DNA of 64,000 nucleotides from JAWXCE01 sp033764775 (GCA_033764775.1 JANRIQ010000012.1:62001-126000), one strand, 5' to 3'. Shown: positions 1 through 17,101, counted from the first letter of the stretch. The notes: generated by a model from the sequence alone, not told the origin. Numbers and translations are program-made.

Positions 1-300
1 CCGCGCGGTCTGATGCCAAACCCGAAGGTCGGAACGGTGACGAACGACGTGGCCGAGGCCATCCGCGGCGCCAAGGGCGGCTCGGTCGAGTTCCGCGTCG
101 AGAAAGCGGGCATTTTGCACGCCGGCGTCGGCAAAGCGAGCTTCAGCGAGGAGGCGCTGCGCGAGAACGTCAAGGCGTTCGCCGACGCGGTGAACCGATC
201 GAAGCCGAGCGGCGCCAAAGGCACGTATGTGAAGCGCGTGGCTTTGTCGTCGACCATGGGGCCCGGCGTCAAGATCGAGCCGTCGAGCCTGACGGCCTAG
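1..300 (+). CDS. rplA: 50S ribosomal protein L1, C-terminal part (5' end outside window)
   Basis: The open frame enters at base 1 and ends at a TAG after 99 codons. It begins with the L1 signature PRGLMPNPKVGTVT, followed by the usual VEFRVEKAGI and GTYVKRVALSSTMGPGVK segments. L1 binds 23S rRNA at the ribosome L1 stalk and also represses its own mRNA in many bacteria. Here it is the upstream part of the rplA-rplJ-rplL-rpoB-rpoC block. Only the last ~100 of ~230 residues are visible, so the start and any rplK cannot be judged. Confidence 0.96.
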   Translation, partial: PRGLMPNPKVGTVTNDVAEAIRGAKGGSVEFRVEKAGILHAGVGKASFSEEALRENVKAFADAVNRSKPSGAKGTYVKRVALSSTMGPGVKIEPSSLTA

Positions 301-645
301 TGCGGCCGCCGTCGCGGCGCGCTGCGAAACGAGTTTCCGGGCGGCGATGAGCCGGCCGGTTCGCCGGAGCCGAAACGCTCAGGCTATCGCGCCTTGGGCG
401 AAAGCTTGCGGCGCGAAATCTGTCCGAGACTGCGGGCGCCTGCGGGGGCAACCCCAACGGCTTAATAGACGCCCTCATAGACGGGAACGGAACGACCGAT
501 GCGCCTTACGTCCGTATGGCGGATCACGGCCGCGAAGTCCTGGGACAGGCATTGACTGTCCGGCGCCGGTTCATTTCGGCGGCGGCTTTGATCGAAACCG
601 GCGGGACGGCTTCTACGCCCTTCCGCCAAACACTGGAGAGACGAG
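301..645 (+). promoter_or_regulatory. Structured rplJL mRNA leader (L10-leader-like), no gene
   Basis: This 345-base gap between rplA and rplJ has no convincing gene. Two hairpins can be drawn: a 6-bp stem at 543-548/556-561 (GGACAG with CTGTCC) and a 7-bp stem at 565-571/596-602 (GCCGGTT with AACCGGC). Both lie just upstream of the rplJ start. In many bacteria the L10-L12 complex binds such a leader and represses rplJL translation. The position fits that role; assigning it to the L10 leader family is inference, because I could not run a covariance model. Confidence 0.45.
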
Positions 646-1173
646 GTGGATAGAGCGCAGAAGAAGGAGATGGTCGAAGACCTCGGCCAAATCTTTTCCG
701 AATCCGGCTCTGTCGTGGTGGCACGATACGCCGGATTGACGGTGGCCCAGCTTACCGACCTCCGCAGGCGCATGGGCGCTGTGGGGGCGAAGTTCTCGGT
801 CATCAAAAACCGCCTCGCCAAAATTGCGCTAGAGAACTCCGACCGGGGTTCTGCCGGCGACATGTTCACGCAGCCGACGGGGATCGCTTACGCGAAGGAT
901 CCTGTGGCCGCGGCGAAGGTCGCCGCCCAATACGCGAAGGAGAATGAGAAATTCGTCATCGTCGGCGGGCTTCTCGGCAAAACGGCCCTCAATGACGAGG
1001 GCGTCAAGGCGCTGGCCTCGATGCCGTCCATGGAGGAACTGCGCTCCAAACTGCTCGGCACGCTGAACGCGCCCGCCTCAAAGCTCGCCCGGACGCTGAA
1101 CGCGCCCGCCGCAAGCCTCGTGGGCGTGCTCGAAGCGCACCGCAAGAAGCAGGAAGAGCAGGCCGCCGCCTAA
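646..1173 (+). CDS. rplJ: 50S ribosomal protein L10
   Basis: A 175-residue protein of normal L10 length. The N-terminus DRAQKKEMVEDLG and the segment SVVVARYAGLTVAQLTDLRRRM are typical of alphaproteobacterial L10. L10 forms the base of the ribosomal stalk and carries L7/L12 dimers on its C-terminal helix. The start is a GTG at 646, about nine bases after a GGAGAG; no ATG fits the conserved N-terminus. It is followed 55 bases later by rplL, its stoichiometric partner, as in most bacteria. Confidence 0.96.
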   Translation: MDRAQKKEMVEDLGQIFSESGSVVVARYAGLTVAQLTDLRRRMGAVGAKFSVIKNRLAKIALENSDRGSAGDMFTQPTGIAYAKDPVAAAKVAAQYAKENEKFVIVGGLLGKTALNDEGVKALASMPSMEELRSKLLGTLNAPASKLARTLNAPAASLVGVLEAHRKKQEEQAAA

Positions 1174-1228
1174 ACCTTCACGCAATTTTAGCGAACTCAT
1201 CAACACATACGGACCTTGAGGTAAACAA

Positions 1229-1624
1229 ATGTCTGCAACGCTCGATAAACTTTACGAAGACCTGTCGAAACTGACCGTGCTCGAAGTCGCCGAACTGGTG
1301 AAAAAGCTCGAAGAAGGCTGGGGCGTGTCCGCCGCCGCCGCGATGCCCGCCATGGCCATGCCGATGCCGGGCGCCGGGGGCGGAGCCGCCGCCGCCGCTC
1401 CTGTCGAGGAGCAAACCGAGTTCAACGTCATCCTCGCCGATGTGGGCGCCCAGAAGATCAACGTGATCAAAGAGGTGCGCGCCATCACCGGCCTTGGCCT
1501 GAAAGAGGCGAAAGACCTGGTCGAGGCCGCGCCGAAAGCCATCAAGGAGGGCGTCAGCAAAGCCGAAGCCGAAGACATCAAGAAGAAGGTGGAGGCCGCC
1601 GGCGCCAAAGTCGAGATCAAGTAA
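1229..1624 (+). CDS. rplL: 50S ribosomal protein L7/L12
   Basis: A 131-residue acidic stalk protein. The order of parts is standard: an N-terminal dimerisation helix (about 1-35), an Ala/Met/Pro/Gly hinge (about 36-60, very Ala-rich), and a C-terminal factor-binding domain with KINVIKEVRAITGLGLKEAKDLVE. It recruits translation GTPases to the ribosome. A TTGAGG about eight bases before the ATG serves as ribosome-binding site. The hinge is slightly long, which explains the extra few residues compared with the common ~125. Confidence 0.97.
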   Translation: MSATLDKLYEDLSKLTVLEVAELVKKLEEGWGVSAAAAMPAMAMPMPGAGGGAAAAAPVEEQTEFNVILADVGAQKINVIKEVRAITGLGLKEAKDLVEAAPKAIKEGVSKAEAEDIKKKVEAAGAKVEIK

Positions 1625-1633
1625 AGCGTTCAG

Positions 1634-1687
1634 GGAGCGCGCGGCGCGGCTCGACAGGGCAGCGCCTTTCCAGCCGTCGCGCGCTCC
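1634..1687 (+). promoter_or_regulatory. Hairpin in the rplL-rpoB spacer
   Basis: Ten bases at 1634-1643 (GGAGCGCGCG) pair perfectly with 1678-1687 (CGCGCGCTCC), leaving a 34-base loop. There is no T-run after it, so it is not a classic terminator. In enterobacteria this spacer holds an attenuator and an RNase III site that lower rpoBC relative to rplJL; a similar role here is inference from position. The rest of the 246-base spacer shows no gene. Confidence 0.45.
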
Positions 1688-1870
1688 AATACATCCCCGG
1701 CGTTTTTAATGCGGGCGAACACGAAGCCTTGAAGATGAAATCACCTTCCGGGCATGTAAACCGCGCCATGGCGCATTATTTAAGAGAGTTGCCTGTCTGA
1801 TTTCCCAAAGCTGTCCACGTCACGCCGGGGCGGTTTTGGAAACTCATGACGACGGACACGAGGAGCGACA

Positions 1871-6040
<4,170 letters not shown>

Positions 6041-6220
6041 TTGACGCATCCGGCGGCGTGAGCGTCGCCGGATTGCCCCGTTTGAGGGCGAAAACGCTGT
6101 CACGCGCAACGCAGCGGGATGAGTTTTTGATTGTTGGCGCTGATGGGCGGTGTCGCGAACCGCACTCCCTCAGCGTCCGACGTTTCGGCGGCTGACGAGC
6201 CGCCCTGCAAGGAGCACCTG

Positions 6221-10423
<4,203 letters not shown>

Positions 10424-10629
10424 AACCTCAAGGGCCGTCGCGCGTGCGTGCGGCGGCCCTCTCTCCCCGCCGTTGATAAAAGTATCTTAACTTTGGCCGC
10501 CGGACTTGAGACGACGCCCGGATTAGAGATATTGTCGGGGCTGACCGCGACTTACCCGCCCACCGCCCAGCGCGGCGCGGGCCTAGATGTCGCGACGTTC
10601 GCGCCTTGCGGCCTATCGGGTGGACGAGC

Positions 10630-11619
10630 ATGGCACACACCAAGCGATCCAGCGTGAAACGGCTCTACGCCTGGATGGCGGCGGCGTGCGTCGCGCTGGC
10701 CGGACTGTGCGTCGGTTTCGAAGGGGTCGATTTACAATTTCCCGCCTCCGCCAGCGCCCAATCGGCGCCCGAGCCGCGCCCCGCGCCCAAGCCGGTCAAC
10801 GCGGCGATCGCCGGCTCGGCGCTCTCGCTCGCCACCACCGATGACAAGAAAAACGGCGCACTTGGCGACAGATTGCGCGGCGAAGCGGTGTTCCGCATCC
10901 AACGCGACAAGGATAAGCTCCGGCTGCGCGGGCCCACGCCCAGCGCCGACGACCATAAGACCGTTCTCGGGATGATCGCCGCCAACTTCCCAGGCGACGC
11001 CGTGACCGATCGCTCCAAAGTGGACGCTCGCTTCAATCAGCACGAAGGCTGGTTGAGCGGCGTCAGTTTCGTGTTGCGCCAACTCGCCCTGCTGCGCACC
11101 GGCGTCGCGCAGATCCGCGACAATCAGGTGAGCATCTCGGGCGTCGCGGCCTCGCCTGAAAATTACGAGATCGTGCAGAAATCTCTCGTCAGCGAGCTGC
11201 CATCGGGGCTCACGCTGGTGCGCATGGCGGTGAAGCCGCCCGAGACCGGCTTTGTGTGGCTCGCCCAGTTCCAGGAGGGCGCGCTGCTGTTGTCCGGTCA
11301 TGCGCCGAGCGCCGCCGCCCGCGCGCAATTGAGCGAGGCCGCCGCCGCGCTTTTTCCCGAAGCGGCGTTCAAAGATATGAGCACGGCCGCCGAAGGCGCT
11401 CCCGAAAACTGGGAGCAAGCCAGCATGTTCGCTCTTCGCGCGTTGCGGGCGCTTCAATCCGGGTCGGTGTCCTTGTCGGATTATGTGATTAAGGTGGACG
11501 GCGTGCCCGCCCACCGCGACGCCATGCGGGAGATCGAACAGATGAGCGATCAGTTGCCGCAAGGGTATATCGTCGAAAACGAGGCGATGGACGCAGATCG
11601 GATTTTCGCGACGCCCTGA
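10630..11619 (+). CDS. Exported protein with duplicated BON-like units
   Basis: A 329-residue protein with a basic N-terminus, a hydrophobic stretch at about 14-28 and a likely signal-peptidase site near PASASAQ. The mature part contains two similar units of about 110 residues. Each runs: short beta strand with L-x-G-x-x-P-S, helix, F-P, a P-x-x-W or EGW helix with LR-x-L-x-x-L, then x-I-x-V/I-x-G-V. This layout resembles the BON-type repeats of OmpA-family envelope proteins, but no OmpA C-terminal domain follows. The ATG at 10630 is preferred over an upstream in-frame start because it begins a clean signal sequence. Its role is unknown; an envelope function is inference. Confidence 0.7.
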   Translation: MAHTKRSSVKRLYAWMAAACVALAGLCVGFEGVDLQFPASASAQSAPEPRPAPKPVNAAIAGSALSLATTDDKKNGALGDRLRGEAVFRIQRDKDKLRLRGPTPSADDHKTVLGMIAANFPGDAVTDRSKVDARFNQHEGWLSGVSFVLRQLALLRTGVAQIRDNQVSISGVAASPENYEIVQKSLVSELPSGLTLVRMAVKPPETGFVWLAQFQEGALLLSGHAPSAAARAQLSEAAAALFPEAAFKDMSTAAEGAPENWEQASMFALRALRALQSGSVSLSDYVIKVDGVPAHRDAMREIEQMSDQLPQGYIVENEAMDADRIFATP

Positions 11620-11699
11620 GCGGCTTTGGCGATTTGAGCCGGGATCGCCCTCACAATCCCGGCTCAGCCCCCGCTAAACGTGGCCGCGGCGCCCGAGGC

Positions 11700-12227
11700 T
11701 CAGGCGTAAACCACCTCGCGCGGCTGTTGCCGGCGCCGCTGCGTCGGCTGATACGCGATGGCGGAGTGATGCTCGCAATAGGTCGCGCCCGCCGCCGTCT
11801 TGCGGCCGCAGAAGCGGAATTGCTCGTCCTGCGGGTCGCCGATCGGCCAGCGGCACATGCATTCCTTCAGCTCCAGGAGAGCAATCCGCTCGCCGACAGC
11901 CACCGCCAAATCCTCGGGCGTGGGAAGCGGCAGCACATGCACCTCCGCCTTGTACTCGGGCGCGAGAAGCGCTTTTAGCGCGGCCGATCCTTGCGTGCGG
12001 TATTGAACCGCCGGCGCCCGCTGGGGAAACGGCAGAATGCGCGCTCTCGGGCGAGCCGAGCGCATGCGCGATGTGGTGGCGCGACCGGCCAAACCCAGCC
12101 GGTGCACTTTGCCGATCACGGCGTTGCGCGTGACGCCGCCGCCGATGCGTCCGGCGATCTGGCTGGCGCTCAGGCCGTCCGTCCATAATTTCTTTAAAAC
12201 CTCAACCCGCTCATCTGTCCAAGACAT
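11700..12227 (-). CDS. gcrA: GcrA cell cycle regulator
   Basis: A 175-residue protein beginning MSWTDERVEVLKKLWTDGLS followed by ASQIAGRIGGGVTRNAVIGK, the helix-turn-helix of the GcrA family. The C-terminal half has the conserved CMCRWPIGDP, FRFCG and Y-C-E-H-H segments. In Caulobacter, GcrA binds sigma70-RNA polymerase and activates promoters carrying GANTC sites methylated by CcrM. The start at 12227 follows a GGAGGCGGG; the frame is open 54 bases further but the family begins at MSWT. It is transcribed away from argD. I saw no GANTC in the 477 bases upstream. Confidence 0.93.
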   Translation of the reverse strand: MSWTDERVEVLKKLWTDGLSASQIAGRIGGGVTRNAVIGKVHRLGLAGRATTSRMRSARPRARILPFPQRAPAVQYRTQGSAALKALLAPEYKAEVHVLPLPTPEDLAVAVGERIALLELKECMCRWPIGDPQDEQFRFCGRKTAAGATYCEHHSAIAYQPTQRRRQQPREVVYA

Positions 12228-12704
12228 GACCCGCCTCCTGCTGCTGTTCTTGATTTCGCTGACGCAGATCCGGCCCTTCAACGCGGCTCGCTCACGGCGG
12301 GAAAACCGCGATGAGACGCCGCGTTACGGATCACAGCAGGCTCAAGCGAAGCCGCTCGCTCGCTCGGCCAAACACAACAGACGCTACATGGGAACTATGC
12401 GTTTCATCCCGGGCTGTGGGCGCGGGAGCGGCGCAAAGCTTGCCGCAACTCGAAAACGCATTTACGCGATGTTTACTCGGTTTGAGAACAAAGCCGCGTT
12501 TCTCAACCGCGCTTGTATTATGCCCGGGGCGAGCGCCGATGACAAACCCGCCGCGACCCGCCGCGGGGGAAATCGGCCGCATTTCGAAAAAGGTGTGTCT
12601 TTTGCGTCAATTGCGGATAATAAGTCGCGCTGGTTACCTTATATTAAGGTTGGCCGCCGCCAGGGCGGCCTTTTTGCTTTTACGTCTCGCTTGGATGAAC
12701 GCCG
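12228..12704. other. 477-bp intergenic region between gcrA and argD, no protein gene
   Basis: Several open frames cross this gap but none has protein-like composition or a ribosome-binding site. It must hold the gcrA promoter (leftwards) and the argD promoter (rightwards). Its most distinct feature is an intrinsic terminator at 12652-12675 facing argD, described separately. A TATTAT at 12516-12521 could be a -10 element, but no good -35 partner was found. Confidence 0.6.
12652..12675 (+). terminator. Orphan intrinsic terminator ahead of argD
   Basis: GGCCGCC (12652-12658) pairs perfectly with GGCGGCC (12664-12670), with a 5-base loop, followed at once by TTTTT and a T-rich stretch. It points in the argD direction and ends 30 bases before the argD ATG. 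No gene on the plus strand lies upstream back to the BON-like gene, 1 kb away and separated by the opposing gcrA. It therefore ends either a small RNA or an argD leader transcript. Confidence 0.75.
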
Positions 12705-13886
12705 ATGAACGCTTTGCTGCCCACGTACAATCGCGCGCCCGTCGCTTTCACTCGCGGTGAGGGCGCTTATCTGATCGCCGAGAATGGCGAGCGCTATCTC
12801 GATTTCGCCGCGGGCGTCGCCGTGAACGTCCTGGGCCATTCGCATCCGCATCTCGTCGCGGCGGTGACGGAGCAGGCGTCGCGCGTCTGGCACACCTCAA
12901 ACCTTTACCGTATCGAGGGGCAAGAGCGCCTGGCCGAACGTTTGGCGGCGCTCACCTTCGCCGACGTGGCCTTTTTCGGCAATTCGGGCGCCGAGGCGCT
13001 GGAGTGTTGCATCAAGATGGCGCGCAAATATCACAGCCACCGCGGCGCGCCAGGGCGGTACCGCGTCATCACCTTCGAGGGCGCCTTTCACGGCCGCACG
13101 CTCGCCACCATCGCCGCGGGCAATCAATACAAGCACGTGGCGGGCTTCGGTCCGAAAACGGACGGCTTCGACCAGGTCCCGCTGGGCGATCTCGACGCGG
13201 TGAAAGCGGCGATCGGCGCGCACACTGCGGCTATCCTCGTGGAGCCGATCCAGGGCGAGGGCGGACTCCGGCATCCGGGCTGGGGTTTCCTGCGGGAGCT
13301 GCGCGCGCTCGCGGACGAGAACGGCCTTCTCCTCATCATGGACGAGGTGCAAACCGGCATGGGCCGCACGGGCAAGCTGTTCGCTCACGAGTGGTCGGGG
13401 ATCACGCCGGACATCATGGGCGTGGCGAAGGGCCTCGGCGGCGGTTTCCCGGTCGGCGCGTGTCTCGCCACGCGCGAGGCCGCGGCGGGAATGACGGCTG
13501 GCTCCCATGGTTCGACCTTCGGCGGCAACCCGCTCGCCATGGCGGTCGGCAACGCGGTGCTCGATGTGGTCGCGCGCGAGGATTTCCTCGCCCAGGTGCG
13601 CGAGACCGCACTGCATTTGCGCCAGCGCCTCGCCGAGCTGCAAGATGAGCACGCCGGTCTCATCGCCGAGGTGCGGGGTGAGGGCCTCATGCTGGGGCTT
13701 CGGTGCTGGGAGCCGCCGCAAGCCTTGATCGACGCTCTTATGCAGCATAAGCTTTTGACGGTCGGCGCGGGCGAAAACGTCATTCGGCTGCTGCCGCCCT
13801 TGATCATCGGCGAAAGCGAGGTGCGCGAGGCATGCGGCAAAATCGCCGCCGCCGCCCGAGCCGTGTCGCCTCACATTTCACGCTAA
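12705..13886 (+). CDS. argD: Acetylornithine aminotransferase
   Basis: A 393-residue class III PLP aminotransferase. It converts N-acetylglutamate semialdehyde to N-acetylornithine in arginine synthesis; many ArgD also act in lysine synthesis. Visible features are the NSGAEALECCIKMARK segment, FHGRTLATIAAG, the aspartate of IMDEVQTGMGRTG that contacts the PLP ring, and the Schiff-base lysine in GVAKGLGGGFPVGA. The ATG at 12705 follows no strong Shine-Dalgarno sequence. It is 16 bases from argF, so both probably share a transcript, as in many Hyphomicrobiales. Confidence 0.95.
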   Translation: MNALLPTYNRAPVAFTRGEGAYLIAENGERYLDFAAGVAVNVLGHSHPHLVAAVTEQASRVWHTSNLYRIEGQERLAERLAALTFADVAFFGNSGAEALECCIKMARKYHSHRGAPGRYRVITFEGAFHGRTLATIAAGNQYKHVAGFGPKTDGFDQVPLGDLDAVKAAIGAHTAAILVEPIQGEGGLRHPGWGFLRELRALADENGLLLIMDEVQTGMGRTGKLFAHEWSGITPDIMGVAKGLGGGFPVGACLATREAAAGMTAGSHGSTFGGNPLAMAVGNAVLDVVAREDFLAQVRETALHLRQRLAELQDEHAGLIAEVRGEGLMLGLRCWEPPQALIDALMQHKLLTVGAGENVIRLLPPLIIGESEVREACGKIAAAARAVSPHISR

Positions 13887-13902
13887 AAGTCTGTTTCACA
13901 TT

Positions 13903-14826
13903 ATGGCTCCACGACATTTCCTCGATCTCGACACCTTGGACGGGCCCGTGCTGCGCCGCCTCCTCGATCATGCGCACGCCATCAAGGCCGCGCGCGCCGC
14001 AGGCGACATGTCGTCGGGGCGACTGGCGGAGGGCGCCGTCCTCGCCATGCTGTTCGACAAGCCGTCGACGCGGACGCGGGTGTCCTTCGACGTGGCCATG
14101 CGCCAGCTCGGGGGGCAGACGCTCGCGCTGAACGCCACGGAGATGCAGCTCGGGCGCGGGGAGACTGTCGCCGACACCTCCCGCGTGCTCTCGCGCTACG
14201 TGGACATCATCATGCTGCGCTCAACGGCCCATGAACGGCTCCTGGAGCTGGCGGCCAACTCGCGCGTGCCGGTCATCAATGGCCTGACCGACCGCTCGCA
14301 TCCCTGCCAGGTGTTCACCGACGTGATGACCTTCGAGGAGCATCGCGGCCCCATCGCAGGGCGCGTCGTCGCCTGGGTCGGCGACGCCAGCAACAACGTG
14401 GCGTGTTCCTGGGCGCACGCCGCCGCGCGCTTCGGCTTCACGTTCCGCATCGGCAGCCCGGAGGAACTGAAGCCCGCCGCAGCGCTGCTCGATTGGGCCC
14501 GCGACAACGGCGCCAAGATCGAATGCGTCGACGATCCGGCCGAGGCGGTCTCCGGCGCGGATTGCGTGGTGACGGACGTGTGGGTGTCCATGGGCCAGGG
14601 CGACGAGACCCGGCGGCTGGAGATGCTGCAACCCTATCAGGTCAACGCCCGCCTCTTGCGAGCCGCCAAGCCTGACGCCATTTTCATGCATTGTCTTCCG
14701 GCCCAGCGCGGGCGCGAGGTGACGGACGACGTCATAGACGGCCCGCAATCGGTGGTGTTCGACGAAGCTGAAAACCGCCTGCATGCGCAGCGCGCCATCC
14801 TGGCGTGGTGCCTGGAGAAGATTTAA
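13903..14826 (+). CDS. argF: Ornithine carbamoyltransferase
   Basis: A 307-residue transcarbamylase that makes citrulline from ornithine and carbamoyl phosphate. The carbamoyl-phosphate site is KPSTRTRVSFD, the HPCQ loop appears as RSHPCQVFTDV, and the ornithine site HCLPAQRG lies near the C-terminus. The ATG at 13903 gives a normal N-terminus; the region before it lacks a clear ribosome-binding site. It sits between argD and hslO with gaps of 16 and 4 bases, consistent with one operon. Confidence 0.96.
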   Translation: MAPRHFLDLDTLDGPVLRRLLDHAHAIKAARAAGDMSSGRLAEGAVLAMLFDKPSTRTRVSFDVAMRQLGGQTLALNATEMQLGRGETVADTSRVLSRYVDIIMLRSTAHERLLELAANSRVPVINGLTDRSHPCQVFTDVMTFEEHRGPIAGRVVAWVGDASNNVACSWAHAAARFGFTFRIGSPEELKPAAALLDWARDNGAKIECVDDPAEAVSGADCVVTDVWVSMGQGDETRRLEMLQPYQVNARLLRAAKPDAIFMHCLPAQRGREVTDDVIDGPQSVVFDEAENRLHAQRAILAWCLEKI

Positions 14827-14830
14827 AGCC

Positions 14831-15829
14831 ATGACCGCAAACGGGGAGGGCGTCGCCCTCGGGACGCCGCGCTCCCATGACCGCGTAACCGCGTTCCATG
14901 TGGAGACGGCCGGCGCGCGCGGGCGCGTCATCCGCGCAGACGAGACGATCGGCGTCATTCTAGACCAGCACGCTTACCCGGAGCCGGTGTCGGTGCTGCT
15001 CGGGGAGGCCTTGACGCTTACGGCGCTGCTCGGCGCCGCGCTCAAGATCGACGGGCGGCTCATCCTGCAGACCAGCGCGCAAGGTCCTGTCAAGACCATC
15101 GTGGCGCAGTATCGCTCCTCGGGCGACATGCGCGGCTACGCCAGTTTTGACGAGGCGGCGGTGCGTGCGCTCGGCAATGGGGCGGCGCGCAACGCCTCCG
15201 CGCTCCTCGGCGAGGGGCATCTGGCCATGACCATAGATCCTGGCGAGGGCATGGAGCGCTACCAGGGCGTGGTGCAGTTGGAGGGCGAAACGCTCGCGGA
15301 CGCCGCCGACCTCTATTTCCGGCAATCGGAACAAATTCCCACCTATGTGCGGATCGCCGTGGCGCGCGCCTACACGGCCGGGGCGGGCGACCGTCCGGCG
15401 GGGTGGGGGTGGCGCGCTGGCGGCCTGCTCATTCAGAAGCTGAGCGGCGAGGGCGGGGTGAGCGACCGCGGCGACGGCGAACAGCTCGACTGGCGCGCGC
15501 CCGAGGGCGACGAGGACTGGGTGCGCGCGAGCACGCTCGCCGCCACGGTCGAGGATCACGAGCTTCTCGACGACGATCTGCCAGCCGAGGAACTGCTATA
15601 CCGGCTCTTCAACCAGGAGAGGGTTCGCGCCTTCGCCCCGACGCCCTTGCAGCCGGTATGCTCGTGCTCGCGCGGGCGCGTCGAAGACCTTTTGAACACC
15701 TTCGGCAAGACCGAGCTTGAGGGCATGATCGAGGCCGGGCGGATTGTCGTGAAATGCGAGTTTTGCGCCCGCACCTACGAGTTCGACCCCGAGCAGGTCG
15801 GCGCGCAGGATGAGGCCGAGACGCCTTAA
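14831..15829 (+). CDS. hslO: Hsp33 redox-regulated chaperone
   Basis: A 332-residue Hsp33. The C-terminal zinc switch is complete: CSCSRGR followed about 30 residues later by VKCEFCARTYEF. Oxidation of these cysteines releases zinc and activates the holdase. The ATG at 14831 starts four bases after the argF stop; an earlier in-frame start would lie inside argF. The Hsp33 stop overlaps the convergent metZ stop by four bases (15826-15829). Confidence 0.94.
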   Translation: MTANGEGVALGTPRSHDRVTAFHVETAGARGRVIRADETIGVILDQHAYPEPVSVLLGEALTLTALLGAALKIDGRLILQTSAQGPVKTIVAQYRSSGDMRGYASFDEAAVRALGNGAARNASALLGEGHLAMTIDPGEGMERYQGVVQLEGETLADAADLYFRQSEQIPTYVRIAVARAYTAGAGDRPAGWGWRAGGLLIQKLSGEGGVSDRGDGEQLDWRAPEGDEDWVRASTLAATVEDHELLDDDLPAEELLYRLFNQERVRAFAPTPLQPVCSCSRGRVEDLLNTFGKTELEGMIEAGRIVVKCEFCARTYEFDPEQVGAQDEAETP

Positions 15830-17028
15830 ACGCTCGCCGCCACGGCCTGGTCCAAGTCCTCGATCAGGTCGTTCACATCCTCTAAGCCGGCGGATAGCCG
15901 CAACAGATCGTCCGTGATCCCAATCTCGGCGCGAGCGTCGGGCGTCAGCCGCTGATGGGTCGTGGTCGCCGGGTGCGAGATCAGGCTTTTGGCGTCGCCG
16001 AGATTGTTGGAGATCTTGATGATCTTCAGCGCGTTCATAAGCCTGAACGCCGCCGCCTTGCCGCCCTCGAGCCGGAACGCCAGCATAGGCCCGCCCGACA
16101 GCATCTGCCGTTTCGCCAGGGCATGCTGCGGGTGATCCTCCCGCCCCGGATAGAGCACGCAGGCGACGCCGCGCCGCTCGCTGAGGAAATCCGCGATCGC
16201 CGCCGCGTTGGCGGACTGGCGCTCGACCCGCAACGGCAGCGTCTCTAACCCCTTCAGCAGCACCCACGCGTTGAACGGCGACAGGCTCGGCCCGGTCTGG
16301 CGCAGGAAATCCTTCAGGTTATCCTCGATGAACTGCGCGTTCGCCAGCACGACGCCGCCGAGGCACCGCCCCTGCCCGTCGATGTGCTTGGTGGCGGAGT
16401 ACACGGCGATGTCGGCGCCGAGGGCCAGCGGCTTCTGGAGGATGGGTGTGGCGAACACGTTATCGACGATGAAGCGCGCGCCCACGCCCCTGGCGATCTC
16501 TGCGACGCCCGCAATGTCAATGAGTTCGAGCGTCGGGTTGGCGGGCGTTTCGCAGAAGAACACGCGGGTGTTGGGGCGCACGGCGGCGCGCCACTGATCG
16601 AGGTCGCGGCCGTCGACGAAGGTGTGGGATATGCCGAAGCGCGGCAGCAGCGTCTCCACGATGTAGCGGCAGGAGCCGAACAGCACGCTGGATGAGACAA
16701 CGTGATCGCCGGCCGAGAGCTGGCACAGCATCGAAGCGGTGACGGCCGCCATGCCCGTCGCGGTTGCGCGCGCGCCGTCTGCGCCTTCGAGCAGCGCCAT
16801 GCGCCCCTCGAACATGGCGACGGTCGGGTTGGAGAACCGGCTGTAGACATAGCCCTCCTGCTCGCCTTTGAAGCGCGCCTCGGCGTCCTCGGCCGTGTTG
16901 TAGACATAGCCGGCGGTGAGAAACAGCGCTTCGGAGGTCTCGCCGAAGGGCGTGCGCAGGCCGCCCCCATGAACAAGCGCGGTCGCTGGCCGCCAGCCGC
17001 GCGCGGATTTCAGAGGATCGACGGTCAT
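15826..17028 (-). CDS. metZ: O-succinylhomoserine sulfhydrylase
   Basis: A 400-residue member of the Cys/Met-metabolism PLP family. It makes homocysteine directly from O-succinylhomoserine and sulfide. The PLP lysine is in YSATKHIDGQGRCLGG, and RYSNPT-type substrate contacts appear as YVYSRFSNPTVAMFE. The MetZ assignment over MetB or MetC rests on overall similarity and on the SAM-II riboswitch upstream, which in alphaproteobacteria precedes metA, metX and metZ. The family cannot be fully resolved by eye. Confidence 0.88.
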   Translation of the reverse strand: MTVDPLKSARGWRPATALVHGGGLRTPFGETSEALFLTAGYVYNTAEDAEARFKGEQEGYVYSRFSNPTVAMFEGRMALLEGADGARATATGMAAVTASMLCQLSAGDHVVSSSVLFGSCRYIVETLLPRFGISHTFVDGRDLDQWRAAVRPNTRVFFCETPANPTLELIDIAGVAEIARGVGARFIVDNVFATPILQKPLALGADIAVYSATKHIDGQGRCLGGVVLANAQFIEDNLKDFLRQTGPSLSPFNAWVLLKGLETLPLRVERQSANAAAIADFLSERRGVACVLYPGREDHPQHALAKRQMLSGGPMLAFRLEGGKAAAFRLMNALKIIKISNNLGDAKSLISHPATTTHQRLTPDARAEIGITDDLLRLSAGLEDVNDLIEDLDQAVAASV

Positions 17029-17050
17029 GACGGGCTCCTAGCGCCGGCGC

Positions 17051-17082
17051 AAAAAAACCGGCATTCAAATATGAATAGCCGG
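17051..17082 (-). terminator. Intrinsic terminator between the SAM-II riboswitch and metZ
   Basis: On the minus strand CCGG-CTATTCA pairs with TGAAT-GCCGG (17058-17082) and is followed by seven T (17051-17057). It sits 22 bases before the metZ ATG and 20 bases after the riboswitch. Its place makes it the probable expression platform: with SAM bound, transcription would stop here. SAM-II riboswitches are also known to act on translation, so the mechanism is inferred. Confidence 0.8.
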
Positions 17083-17101
17083 CTCGCTCCATCACGACCG
17101 G

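Noticed and set aside
6131..6220. Longer rpoC starting at TTG 6131
   Set aside because: The ATG at 6221 has AAGGAG upstream and the family N-terminus MNQEI.
10424..10470. Intrinsic terminator after rpoC
   Set aside because: The inverted repeat is GC-rich but there is no T-run, so I mention it only as a possible end of the operon.
12037..12760. Two overlapping plus-strand frames in the gcrA-argD gap
   Set aside because: They run through the gcrA complement, the terminator hairpin and the argD start. Composition is Arg/Ala/Ser-rich and no start signal is present.
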